DNA from: Salvia splendens
Lineage: Eukaryota; Streptophyta; Magnoliopsida; Lamiales; Lamiaceae
Length of the DNA: 64,000 nucleotides
Direction: 5' to 3'
Assembly: GCF_004379255.2 (NCBI RefSeq)
Contig: NC_056042.1
Location: forward strand, 10,649,901-10,713,900
The notes beneath the pieces are model-generated. The model saw only the letters and a program-made list of their open reading frames with translations, made no database searches and had not been told where the DNA came from. Positions 32,989-44,877 of the stretch are shown here, piece by piece; positions within the stretch are counted from its first letter, which is position 1, and every line of letters begins with the position of its first letter. Both the position numbers and the translations under genes were made by a program.

Positions 32989-34534
32989 ATGTCGTTCAAT
33001 CCTCTTTCTGCAATTTTTAAAGAAAACAAACTCGAGGTTCAAAATTACATAGAATGGAAACAAAATCTGGACATCGTTCTCACAGCTGATGAGTACATCT
33101 TTGTTGATAAGGTTCCTTGTGAGGGAAACCTTCCATGTGCCCAAGAAATACCCAAAGCGGTGTTTGATTTCAATTTTTTTGTGTTTTCAAAGATAAAGTA
33201 AAGATAAAGAGCCTAGCCTCAAAAACTAAACTCAAAATGGTTTTGGATGGAGAGAAAGAAGGTGAGAAGAAAGTGTAAAGAAGGAGGAATCCTCTCTGAG
33301 GACCTATGACCTCCCACAAGAAGATGTGGGCAACCCTAGGCTACTTTCACCCAAAGCAAATACTTCATTGGCTCCACATTCATGACTACACAACCATAAA
33401 TGCATACCTATACTTGATTTAGCCAAATGAATAAACATAAAAACAACCTACAATGTAAGAATTTGGATAGAAATCTCACATGGGAGATGCTCTCAAAGGA
33501 TTCTTCATAATAACTCATCAAAAGTCCCCAAATATAATGTCTCACAAATGTGTATTTATAGCTAGGGTTGGAAACATAAGAAATGGCCCAAAATAAGTGA
33601 AAAAATTGGCAAAAACAGTGCCGACGCCCGACGGGCGTTTAGAAAATGGCAAATCGCCCGACGGGCGAATTTTTTGCCTAAATTCTTAAAATCGGACACA
33701 AACGCCCGACCGGGCATTTTGCATAAGGGAAAACGCCCGCCCGCGCGTTTTGTTCTGCATTGCGCGGTTTTCTTCAAACGGCCATATCTCTCTCATCCGA
33801 ACTCCGTTCGAGGCGTGAAACATACTCACGCGACCCTCTTTCGAAGACGAAGACATCGGTTGCCTTGGAAGAGAATTTGGAAGTCATTTGATTTGACAGA
33901 TCACAGCTTGAATCAGACCCCAGCTACATCTTAGCTCCTTGTCATGGCCTTTTCATCATTCTTGGACCCCAATCTACCCAAGGCTCATGGAGTACGAGTG
34001 ACTCTTGAGGCTCGGAACTTGTGGTCGTATCATCTTATCCTTCTTTGGAAGGATTTGTCCTCAAATCCGAGCGTTCTTCTTTCCTATCATCCTTGGGAGG
34101 CCATCATTGGACCCCAATCAACCCACGGCTCACGTCTTCGGAGTGACTCTTGATGCCCGGCATACGTGGTCATATCATTTGTACTCACAAACCCGGGACC
34201 TCCAGTGCCACCAGCTAACACTGCGGCAGGAGTCTGAGATGCACACAGACGGTGGCATAAGGCGAATGAAATGGCTAAGTGCTATATGTTGGCATCTATG
34301 TCATCAGTACTCAAGCATCAGCATTCAGCCATGGAAACTGCCGCCGAGATCGTGCAGAATCTCAAGAATCTTTTTGGTACTCAGAATCGAACGGTTAAGT
34401 CTCAAGCCTTTCGGAGTATCATGTCGAAGACTATGAAGGAAGGCTCGTCTGTGAGGGACCATGTCCTCGAGATGAATGGGCCACCTCACCAAATTGAGGT
34501 CTTGGGAGGGACGATCGATCCCGAGTCCCGGTGA
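32989..34534 (+). pseudogene. copia gag, interrupted
   Basis: The N terminus reads MSFNPLSAIFKENKLEVQNY then IEWKQNLDIVLTADEYIFVD, typical of copia gag. The frame ends at the insertion at 33161. Gag resumes near 34190 (KANEMAKCYMLASMSSVLKH, then the UBN2-type core through 34534). A zinc knuckle (CFKCGEKGHWKPDF) follows near 34800 with its last Cys replaced by Phe. The capsid protein is therefore unusable. Confidence 0.8.
33161..34190 (-). mobile_element. insertion in copia gag (probable solo LTR, boundaries approximate)
   Basis: About 1.03 kb without coding capacity splits gag. It starts near tgtttgatttcaattttttt and ends before cccgggacctccagtgccac. It holds four short GC palindromes of the type CGCCCGACGGGCG (33622-33755) and an imperfect 138 bp tandem repeat containing ttggaccccaatc (33959 and 34097). 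The layout recalls the solo LTRs at 9404 and 26845, but no clear TG...CA ends with a target duplication were found. Confidence 0.45.
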
Positions 34535-34779
34535 CTATTATCCTTCAAAGTCTTCCCCTAGCTTCCACCAGTTCAAGCTCAACTTGAGATGAACAAAAGT
34601 AACTACACCTTGGCAGAGCTGTTGACTGAACTTCAGTCGGTAAGAGGACCTTATGGTCCAGGCTAAGGCGGCCATGATGACTTCGGCGCCTCGTTCCTCT
34701 GGCTTCAAGCCTAGCGCAGGAAAAAGGCAGGCACCGAACTCAGGACGGCCAAGATGCTAAGGGAAAGAAGAAGAAGAGG

Positions 34780-37700
34780 GCAAAAAGAAGCCCACGGGGA
34801 AGTGTTTCAAGTGCGGAGAGAAGGGGCATTGGAAGCCAGATTTTCCTAAAAAAGGGAAGGCTACAGGTATGCACCAAGCTTTAGTAGTCGAGTCATGTTT
34901 GGCTTCGAAGTCTCTTGCACTTTGGTTATTGACACTGGAGCCACTGATCATATTTGTTTTGATCCTGGCTTAATGCAGGTGACAAGACGGATACGTGATC
35001 GGAGATCGAGGTCCAGCTGGGCGACACTACAAAAGTGGCGGCCGTAGCAGTGGGAGACATTTATTTGCGCTTTAGTAGTGATAGATTTTTTATTTTGAAG
35101 AATGTTTTGTTGATACTTCTTTTAGAAGAAATTTAATTTTAGTTTCTAAATTAGTTTTTGATGGATATTCGATTTCTTTTAATGACAATTGCGTTATTAA
35201 GAAAGATGGTTCTTATATCTGTCGTGGTATCATGGAAAACAATCTGTACACAATCACATCTACACAGTTTAATAATCGCAAATCAGAACTCAATACAACA
35301 TCGAAAATTTCAAAGAAACGAAAGGAACCTTCAAGTTCAATGAACGAAACGTAGTTATGGCACCTTAAAACTTGTCATGCCAATGAAAGGAGGATCCATT
35401 CTCTTGTTCACAAGATCTTATTAAGGATCTAGAGGAGGAACTTTTCATAAGTGTAAGTCATGCTTAGAAGGCAAGAATGACAAGAGGCCTTTTCAGGCTA
35501 AGGGCAATAGGGCCAAGGAAGTACTTGAGCTCGTTCATTCTGATGTATGTGGTCAATGTCTATGAGGCAAGAGGTGGTTTTCGATACTTCATCACATTTA
35601 TTGATGACTTCTCGAAAATTGGATACGTCTATTTGATGCGGCCACATTCAGAGTCTTTTGATAAGTTCAAGGACTTTAAGACTCTTGTGGAGAAGTATCA
35701 TGGTAAGAGTATCAAAAACCTACGATCTAATCGTGGGAGGCTAGTACCTCAGTGCTGAGTTTTTTGAACTACTTGTCGGAGTCGGGAATTGAATCCAACT
35801 GACTGCGCCGGGCACGCCCAGTAGACGGCGTGGCTGAAAGAAGGAACATGACCTTATTGAACATGGTCCGATCGATGATGAGTTAATGCACGGCTACCTA
35901 CTTCGTTTTGGGACATGCCTTGCTTTCTGCAAGCCATATTTTAGACATTTACCATCAAAATCCGTACTACTACTCCTTATGAGTTGTGACTGGGCGCAGC
36001 CCAATCTAGCACATTTCAAGATTTGGGGTTGCCGGCTCATGTATTGGAAAAAGATCCAACTAAGCTAGGATAAGGACGGAAGTATGTTTGTTTATAGGGT
36101 ACCCCAGAGGAACGAAAGCTTATGAATTCTTAGTCTCCGAGATAAGAAGTAATTGTGAGCACTCACGCCACATTCTTAGAGGAAGACTATGTAATGAATC
36201 ATAAACCCAGCAGTGAAGTGGCTCTTGATGAGCTAACTTCAGTCACAAATTCCATTAACCAAGAACGAGTACTAAGTGTACAAACAATCTAGAAACTTCA
36301 ACTTCTATTCCAAGATTGTAGTGCCGCGCCGCAGTGGGAGGGTCTCACATGAGCGAAAGATACATTGGTTTGGGGAAATCTATGGATCACTCCTCAGACA
36401 GCAATGTATTAGATCCCTGGAACTTTGCGGAAGCGCAGGCAGATGTCGATCATTGCGAATGAGTGAAAGCAATGGATTCGGAACTACAATCTATGATAGA
36501 CAAAGACGTGTACGATTTGTCCGTCCTACTCGAAGGTTGTACTGCCATTGGGAGCAAGTGGATATATAAATGTAAATGTGAACCCGATGGACTAGTTAAA
36601 GTCTTCAAGGCTAGACTAGTGGCTAAGGGGTATACCAAGGAAGGTGTCGACTACGACGAGACTTTCTCCCAGTGGCCATGCTCAAATCGATCCGGATACT
36701 ATTATCTATAGCAGCTTATATGGATTGGGATATATGGTAGATGGACGTTAAGACTGCGTTTCTAAACGGCGGTCTTGAGGAGACCATCTACATGGAACAA
36801 CCAGAAGGTTATGCCATAAAGGGCAAGGAACACATGGTTTGGAAGCTTAAGAAGGCCATTTATGGCCTTAAGCAAGCATCTAGATCATGGAACCAGTGTT
36901 TTGATCAAACTATTTGCAAGTTTGGATTCGAAAAATGCCCAAGTGAAAGCTGTGTGTACAGAGGTTGAAAAGGGGAATGTAGTGTTCTTAGTTTTATATG
37001 TAGATGTCATTCTTCTAATTGGAAATAATAAAAAGATGTTGTCATCAGTACGAACATGTTTATCAAACTAGTTCGAGATGAAGGATATGGGAGACGCGGG
37101 ACACATCCTCGGGATCAAGGTTCTTAGGAATCGAGAAAAGAAGATGTTGTGCTTATCTCAAGAACCTTACATCGAAACAGTACTTAGTCGCTTTAGCATG
37201 CACGACGCCAAGAAAGGTTTCTTACCTTTAGACATGGCATCCATCTATCTCAAGAGATGTGCCCCAAAACGCCGTCTGAGATACAAGCAATGAGAAGAAT
37301 TCCATATGCTTCGGCAGTTGGAAGTCTCATGTATGCTATGCTTTGTACGAGGCCTGATATTTGCTTTGCTATTGGCATGGTGGCAAGATATCAGTCGAAT
37401 CCGGGCCAAGGACATTGGACTGCCGTAAAGAACATACTCAAGTACCTTAAACGGACTAAGGACTATGCTCTAGTTTACAATGCAGTCGAGCTCTGTCCTT
37501 TGGGATATTCTGACTCAGACTTTCAAGCTGATCAGGACTCGAGAAAATCTACTTTAGGATATGTGTCACCATAGGAGGTGGAGCCGTAATTTGGAAGAAT
37601 GTGAAGCAGAAATGCATCGCGGACTAGACCATGGAAGCCGAGTATGTGGCTGCTTCGGAGGTTGCAAAACAGGCAGTATGGTTCAAGAACTTCCTTATGT

Positions 37701-37993
37701 ATTTAGGTGTGGTTGCGAATCTGCCCAAGAGCATCACGGTTTATTGTGACAATTCTGGTGCTGTGGTAAATTCGAAGGAACCAAGAGCTCACAAAGCGAG
37801 CAAACACATAGAGCGGAAGTATCATATCATAAGGGATATAGTGCAGCGAGGACACATACACGTGGTCAAGATTGCGTCAGAGAACAACCTGGCAGATCCT
37901 TTTACAAAGGCATTGGCGGTAAAACCGTTCGAGGGCCACGTTGAAGGGATGGGGGTTCGACTCATTCAAGACCTCAACTCGCTTTCAGTATAA
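34780..37993 (+). pseudogene. copia pol: protease, integrase, RT, RNase H (broken)
   Basis: In order: zinc knuckle and protease region (DTGATDHICFD, about 34930), integrase core (FITFIDDFSKIGYVYLMRPH, 35477-35758, then VAERRNMTLLNMV near 35830), RT (YDLSVLLEGCTAIGSKWIYK at 36463; MDVKTAFLNGGLEETIYMEQ at 36741; catalytic motif changed from YVDD to YVDV near 37000) and RNase H (MEAEYVAASEVAKQAVWFKN at 37631), ending in LIQDLNSLSV at 37993. At least ten frame breaks are implied. The element is dead. Confidence 0.9.
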
Positions 37994-38062
37994 GTGAGAG
38001 AAATTTGACGTGTGCACACTATTTTGTATACTCGAAAGCTGTTTTGAGTATAAGTGGGAGAT

Positions 38063-38868
38063 TGTTAGGGTTTGTACACTAGAAATTACCTTTCGAGTGA
38101 TTGAATACTGTAAAACTCTAATAATTATTTCCAATGAATGCAACAGATTATTTTTGTCATAATGTTGTTATGTTTTACATTTAATGGATGTTTATTGCAT
38201 ATTTAAATGTATAAGCGAACATAACCTAAGTCTAAGTCTTTGTTCTAGTAGACCGGTTGTGGACTGTACTGAATTTAAGGTACGCGGTAAGTTCTGAACA
38301 AAGAAAAATAAGAATTCCACAACCCAGATAGACCTAGACTACCTATCGTGAAAGGTTGCAACGTCAGTCCGATTATTTCTAAGCCTTATTGAAATATGAT
38401 GACGTTGGTGTGGTATAGCACTGAATGGATCTAACAGCAAGACGAGTCTTTATGCTATCTATGAAAGACGAGGTCTTGATAATTAATCTTAATTAATGTA
38501 CATTAGCATTGAGCATACGATATTGAGTATCTAATACTTTGATTTACCAAAGGTGCGGGTTTTTCGTCACCCAACGATCCAGGCATATTGGGTAGTGGTG
38601 TCATTGTCCCTACGGTGCTAGGATTGCTAGTTATGTTGAATAACCGTGCACGAGGAGAGTCTCGTGGTGGAGATAACATTGCCAACAAAGAGCCGAAACG
38701 ACGGTTTTATATCGGAAACCTAGCTAGTTGGAGTTTAATTACTAGATGAATAATATAGTAAGAGTTCTTGCTTAAAGCCACTTCCTTGGAGAATAGAAAT
38801 ATGTTAATTAATTAAGTCCATTAAGCAGACATTAATTAATAATGGAGTTTCTATTCTTATGAACGCGG
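38063..38868 (+). repeat. truncated 3' LTR of the plus-strand copia
   Basis: Begins TGTTAGGGTTTGTACACTAG after the purine tract agtgggagat and follows the 5' LTR until about 38868, where it changes abruptly into Athila-like gag sequence. The last third, including the TATA box and U5, is missing. Confidence 0.85.
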
Positions 38869-40053
38869 TAACCAAGGATCTAGCAAATTCATCGTCAGGA
38901 GGAACTTCACACAATTAACGGGTCAGCGAAGCGGAGAGTCCTAAGGAAGCTACTGAATGCAAAGAAAGAGTATGACCATTCAAGGGAAGGATACAACCGA
39001 GAGCGGGCTGCTGTTGTCTCGTCTACTGATCAGGAAAATAAACTGGAGCAGAAAATGGACTTGAAGATGGATGAGCTGAAGAAGTCACTTCTGAGTGCGA
39101 TCGAGAAAAACACCCCAACCACCTCCCCCAGCTGGGAATTACAAAGGTTCAGAACAGGGAAATCAAGGACCGAACTATGAACAGCCTAGTGACTACGTGA
39201 ATATGGAACAGGTCAATGCTTGCGGGTACTTCAATCCAGTGGGCATTGGATTCAGGTAGACAACGGGATGCACCATGGAGGGATCATCCAAACTTTCGAT
39301 GGGGGAGACGGGGGCCAAAATCAGAACCAAGGACAAACCAGTATAACCCCAATCCAAACAAACCTAACCGTGGACTAGCAAACCCAGACTACCAGCCCAA
39401 CTGGTCAGGAAGAAACCAACAACCCAAAATCAAAGCCCACAAAGCCCAAACCCGAATCCTGTTTATGTACCACCCCCACCAGAGAAACTTCCACAGTTTT
39501 CAAAATCAGCCAATCATGCACCCCAACACCATCAGAACCAAAATCAGTTTCAAGCCCAGCACCAGAATCAATATCTCAAGATCAGTACGTCCCTCCTGCC
39601 CAGTATAACCAATACCCCCTAATCAGGCCAGCAAAACTTCCAGAACTATCAACACCAGGGCCGAATCATTTCCAAAAATCCGAACAGGCCAAGGGAGGTC
39701 CGTTGAGGACATGATAGGTGAAATGCTAGCGTCACAACAGAGCATCAAAGGAGACTTGCAATCCCATAACGAGGTCCGTGCAGGGGATGCAAAATGCCCA
39801 GAAAGAACATAAGGCGAACATGGATATGATGAATAGGCAGTTAGCCCAACTGGCCAGTTCGGTGGGGGATTTGAAGGGAAATGCAGGGTAAACTCCCATC
39901 TACAGTCCAAATGCCCGACAAGGCAAATGTGAGTAAGGTTACGTTGCGGACCGGAACTACTTATGACGCGCCTCAACCCAAACGACCTAGTGGAGGATCT
40001 AACGGAACGAAGATAAGAGGCGATACCGTTCAGCGGAAGAACTAGGGAGGCCC
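38869..40053 (+). pseudogene. Athila-like gag, C-terminal remnant
   Basis: Several frames carry pieces of an Athila-type gag: LLNAKKEYDHSREGYNRERA near 38950, then VNACGYFNPVGIGF, QRDAPWRDHPNFRWG near 39250 and a long Asn/Gln/Pro-rich tail. Frames switch at least four times. The N-terminal capsid domain is missing. Confidence 0.7.
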
Positions 40054-41067
40054 ATGCCTCAGATGCAGGATCCATTCTTCTTGGATGCTACACCAATTGT
40101 AGGAGATGAACCCGAAACCCTACTGACCAGGAAGGAACCTCATCGAGAGGAAGAGCCCAGAATGGAAGCCCAGACTCAGGAACTACCCCGGAAAGACTCC
40201 AAGAAGGTTGCTAAGGGACAAGTAGATGAGAAAAAAGGGGAGAAACCATTCCCATTCCGATTTGTTACAAAGAGGAAGAAAGAGAACCCGGTTGACTATT
40301 TGTCGATTTTTGGGAAGTTGGATGTCACCATACCATTTCTCCAAGCCGTGAAACTACCCCCTCTTGGGAAATTCATAAAGGACTTCATAGCCGGGAGAGC
40401 CCAGAAAGATGGCAAGATTATGGTGGAAGGGATAGCGTCAGCAATAGTGCAAGAGACGTTACCACCCAAGAGAGCCGACCCAGGTATGTTTACCTTACCA
40501 ATAACTGTTGGAGATGTGAAGGTCGAACATGCAATGTGTGATTTGGGGGCGTCTATAAATGTCATGCCATTGTCTATCTATTACCGGTTTAAGGGAGTGA
40601 GGCTGTCAAGTACTAGAGTATTGATCCAACTGGCTGATAGGTCGTGCATAAGTCCTGAGGGAGTTTTAGAAAATGTGTTAGTAAGAGTGCATGATTTTAC
40701 ATACCCTGCTGATTTTTATGTGATCAAAATGAGTGAGCATGAAGCGAGGGAGTCTAGTGGAGTCTTGTTAGGAAGACCATTTTTTAGAACGGCCAAGACG
40801 ATCGTGGATATGGCTGAGGGGGACTATTTGCATTGATTTTCATGGGGAGAAGTTTACCTTTGATATAATGATGCCATGAAGAAACCTATTGATTCTGAAA
40901 ATCTATGCTATGTTGATGTGATTGACCCTTTAGTCCAAGATTTTCTTGAGACCGAACTATTGCAGGAAAAACTCCAGGCTTTAGATGTTTATGAACAGGC
41001 TGACGTAGAAGCTGCTGCATGGTGTGATCTGATTAGTAGCCAGGGGTTGACCGATGAAGAAATTTAA
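40054..41067 (+). pseudogene. Athila-like aspartic protease region
   Basis: The first frame (40054-40836, 260 residues) holds a Lys/Glu-rich linker, then PFPFRFVTKRKKENPVDYLS and the retropepsin-like domain with active site CDLGASINVMPLSIYYRF (near residue 163) and the flap-distal block GVLLGRPFFRTAKTIVDMAE. The protease would cut the gag-pol polyprotein. A frameshift at about 40830 moves the frame to 40876-41067 (MKKPIDSENLCYVDVIDPLV), ending at an in-frame TAA, after which pol continues. Confidence 0.85.
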
Positions 41068-41247
41068 GGAGCAATCAAGGATTTTTGTCACAAGTCGGAG
41101 TTCATAGGAGCCGCAGGGGCTCAGCTACCAGTCAGTATAGAAGAACCATCAGAAGGAGATTTAGAAAAAGGGGAAGAGTCCGAGAAAAACCCCCTAACCG
41201 AAGACACACTTCCACCCCAAGTTGAGCTGAAGAAGTTACCCTCGAAT

Positions 41248-44213
41248 TTGAAGTATGCCTTCCTCGGAGGTGAGGATTCCTATCCAGTGATCATCAGCAG
41301 CAGCCTTACGAAGGAACAAGAAGCTAGGCTACTGACCGTGCTGAGCAAGAACAAGAAGGCGATTGGATGGAGTCTTACAGATTTAGTTGGAATTAGCCCC
41401 GACGTCTGCATGCACCATATTAGGCTGGAAGAGGGAGCAAAGGCACATCGAGATGCCCAAAGGAAAGTAAACCCTAACATGCGAGAGGAAATATTGAAGG
41501 AAATCTTGAAGTTGTTGTCGCTAGGGATTATCTATTCAGTGCCAGACAGTGAGTGGGTCAGCCCGATCCACATGGTTCCAAAGAAGTCGGGAATCCAAGT
41601 CGTCCAAAATGAGAGGAATGAGCTGATTCCAACGAGGCTAGTCACGGGTTGGCGAATGTGCATCGATTACCGCAAGCTGAACAATGCAACAAGGAAGGAT
41701 CACTTCCCTCTGCCTTTTATCGACCAGATGTTGGAGCGACTCGCTGGGAAGAAGTACTTTTGCTTCTTGGATGGGTACAGCGGATATTTCCAAATCTACG
41801 TGGATCCTGAAGACCAGGATAAGACCACCTTCACTTGCCCATTCGGAACTTATGCATACCGGCGCATGCCTTTCGGCCTATGCAACGCTCCAGGTACGTT
41901 TCAACGTTGCATGATGAGCATATTTTCTGATTTGATTGAGGATTGCATAGAGATATTCATGGATGACTTTACGGTCTACGGAGACTCGTTCGATTCTTGC
42001 CTTCATCATTTGGATATAGTTCTTGAGAGATGTCAAGCGAAGAGTTTGGTTTTGAACTTTGAGAAGTGCCATTTTATGGTCACCGAAGGGATTGTTCTGG
42101 GACACGTGATCTCGGAAAGGGGATTCCAGGTGGATCGAGCAAAGGTGGACGTTATATCTAAATTACCGTTCCTTACTGATCATAAGGGGATTAGGGGCTT
42201 TCTGGGGCATGCCGGATTTTATCGACGATTTATTAAGGATTTCTCCAAAATCGCCCAACCCCTTACCAGGCTACTTCAAAATGACGTGGAGTTCATTTTT
42301 GATGAGCAATGCAAGGCTGCTTTCAATCTTCTCAAGGAAAAGCTGATATCCGCACCTATCATACGGGCTCCTGACTGGGACCATCCTTTCGAAGTAATGT
42401 GCGACGCCAGCGACTTTGCGGTAGGGGCCGTGCTGGGTCAGAAGATCGATGGGAAGAGGTACGTAATTTTTTATGCGTCCAAGACTTTGAATCAAGCCCA
42501 GCGGAATTACGATACCACTGAAAAGGAGATGCTGGCAGTGGTGTATTCTTTCGAGAAGTTCCGGCCATATTTGTTGGGATCCAGGGTCATAGTATATACT
42601 GACCATGCAGCCATTAAGTATCTGATTGCCAAGAAGGAATCCAAACCACGCTTGATCCGATGGGTACTCTTGTTACAAGAATTTGATTGGGAGGTGGAAG
42701 ATAAGAGAGGAGTCGAGAACAAGGTGGCAGACCATTTGAGCAGAATAATGCAAGATGGAAACAGTGACGAAGTGCATGATAAGTTTCCAGAGGAACATTT
42801 ATGTGAGGTGATTTTTGCGCCCAGGAAAATTGATTGGGAAGAAGTGTACAAACTTACTGGTCAGAATGATACAGCAAAAGGAAAGGAGAAGGTAGGGCAG
42901 GAGCCATGGTATGCGGACCTGGCCAACTACCTAGTAACTGGAGAACTTCCAGAAGCACCAAGTGTTACCAAGGCACAAAGAATGAAGATCAAGAGTGAAG
43001 CAAAATACTACTTTTGGGACGACCCCTACCTATGGAGGGTAGGATCCGATCAAGTGATAAGAAGGTGCATTCCTGACTGGGAGCAGCGGGATGTTCTAAC
43101 CCACTGCCATTCGTTAGCATGCGGAGGACATTTCGGATCCAAGAAGACGGCAAGGAAGATTATGGATAGCGGCTTTTATTGGCCAACACTCAACAAAGAT
43201 GCGTACGAGTTCTGCAGAAGTTGCGAGCGTTGCCAACTGACCGGTGGAATATCTGCCCGGGATGAAATGCCACAGGTACCCATAATAGTTTGCGAGCTAT
43301 TCGACATATGGGGAATGGATTTCATGGGGCCTTTTCCTTCGCCTATGGCAATCTGTATATCCTAGTCGCGGTAGATTACGTCTCCAAATGGGTAGAAGCC
43401 AAGGCCACAAGTACGTGTGAAGCAAAGGAGGTGGCCAAGTTCTTAAAGAGTCATATTTTCAGCCGGTTCGGAGTTCCAAGGGCGATCATATCAGATCAAG
43501 GTACACACTTCTGTAATCGCACAATTGAAGCCTTAATGAAGAAATACGGTGTGCACCATAGACTTTCCAGCCCGTACCATCCGCAAGCCAATGGTCAAGC
43601 GGAGATCTCTAACCGTGAGATAAAGAAGATTTTGGAGAAGACTGTGAACACTTCGAGGAAAGACTGGAGTGTGAGGTTAGAGGATGCTCTCTGGGCGTAT
43701 CGAACAGCCTACAAAACCCCCATAGGCATGTCCCCTTACCGGATCGTTTTTGGAAAAATGTGCCATTTACCGGTTGGGATCGAGCATCGAGCATACTGGG
43801 CAGTACAGAAAGTGAATATGGATGCTACAACCTGCGAAGAGGAAAGGAAGCTGCAGCTGCAGGAGCTTGAGGAACATAGATTGGAGTCATTCGACTCAGC
43901 CATGTGGTACAAGGAGCGAACCAAACTGTGGCATGATCGAAATCTGAGAACTAAGGAGCTCCACGTTGGCCAGAAAGTACTACTCTTCCAGTCAAGATTT
44001 AAGCTTATGCCAGGGAAACTCAAGTCCAAATGGACAGGACCTTACATCATAACTGCACTCAGATCCAATGGAGCAGTAGAAATTTCAGGGAGTTTTCCTA
44101 ACTCGGAACCTTTCATAGTAAATGGACATAGGTTGAAAATATTCAGGGAGAATAGCGAAGTGGGTGTAGTGGATGAAATTCCACTGCAAACACTTACATC
44201 GGTTTCATACTGA
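41248..44213 (+). pseudogene. Athila-like pol: RT, RNase H, integrase (one frameshift)
   Basis: Copies element RNA to DNA and integrates it. 41248-43365 is one 705-residue frame. RT has WRMCIDYRKLNNATRKDHFP (residues 135-154) and the catalytic FMDD at 237-240. RNase H has VMCDASDFAVGAVLGQK near 390 and TDHAAIKYL near 450. The integrase zinc domain has HCHSLACGGHFGS...CRSCERCQ near 610-665. After GMDFMGPFP the frame is lost near 43340, consistent with one missing base. The integrase core resumes in 43290-44213 with [23 protein letters not shown] and [12 protein letters not shown] supplying D, D and E. The open frame upstream is interrupted at 41065. The low number of defects suggests a fairly recent copy. 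Confidence 0.9.
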
Positions 44214-44877
44214 TCAGTAAGATAGGAATTTGGAATTCCACATGGCTAGTTCCATTTTGATAATTTTCTGCGTATACTAGCCAAGTAGGATTCCAAATTA
44301 CCCAAGAAAGGTGTAAATATTGTAAATACGTAATTAGTCTTTGTATGTCAGATAATTTCTAAGAAAATCCAAAAATATTTTCGGGCCTTAAATTTAATTT
44401 GGAGTACACATTGACCAAGAGACTACCTATTTGGTGCTATTTCAATTCTAATTTAAGAGCCCATTTGAATTATTTCCCTTATTAGGCAAGTAATGGTAGG
44501 TTTCGAGAAAAGACGAAATTTTGAATTAAGACTTATGCAGCTTTTGCAGGGTGGCAGCGGCTGGAGTGGCGTGGAGCAGAGAGAGTAGACGCGATAGCCA
44601 ATCAGGGGCCAGCATTCCTAACCGCCTTCCGTCCAAGCGTCGCGACCGGCAACTCCCTATAGCCGGTTGTAACCACCTGCAACTGCTATCTCTCGCCTAA
44701 ATTAAACGACCGTCCCAAACTTTATCCCTCACAAACCCTCATTTTCAAATTCCCTTTTTCAAGAGATATTATCCCATACTCTCTCAAGAAAGTGTAAATC
44801 ACAAACCCTCATTTTCTTCCATTTTCTCCCAGATATCAAGACCAAATTCCACTCTTTACAAGCCCTAATTTTCAGCC
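44214..44877 (+). other. spacer between pol and the third ORF (leader-like)
   Basis: 664 bp with no ORF. The last 150 bp are pyrimidine-rich and leader-like, with the phrase acaaaccctcattttc repeated at 44729 and 44801, a possible acceptor (ttttctcccag) near 44832, and a good start context (cagccatgggg). This fits expression of the third ORF from a spliced or separately initiated RNA. It is inference. Confidence 0.4.

Larger units (their letters stand above)
29703..38868 (+). mobile_element. Ty1/copia element, degraded, plus strand
   Basis: 5' LTR, primer site, GC-rich leader, gag, protease, integrase, RT, RNase H, purine tract and a 3' LTR cut short at about 38868, where Athila-like sequence begins. 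Order gag-PR-IN-RT-RH defines Ty1/copia. It is interrupted in gag by an insertion at 33161 to about 34190. Many stops and frameshifts. Confidence 0.85.
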
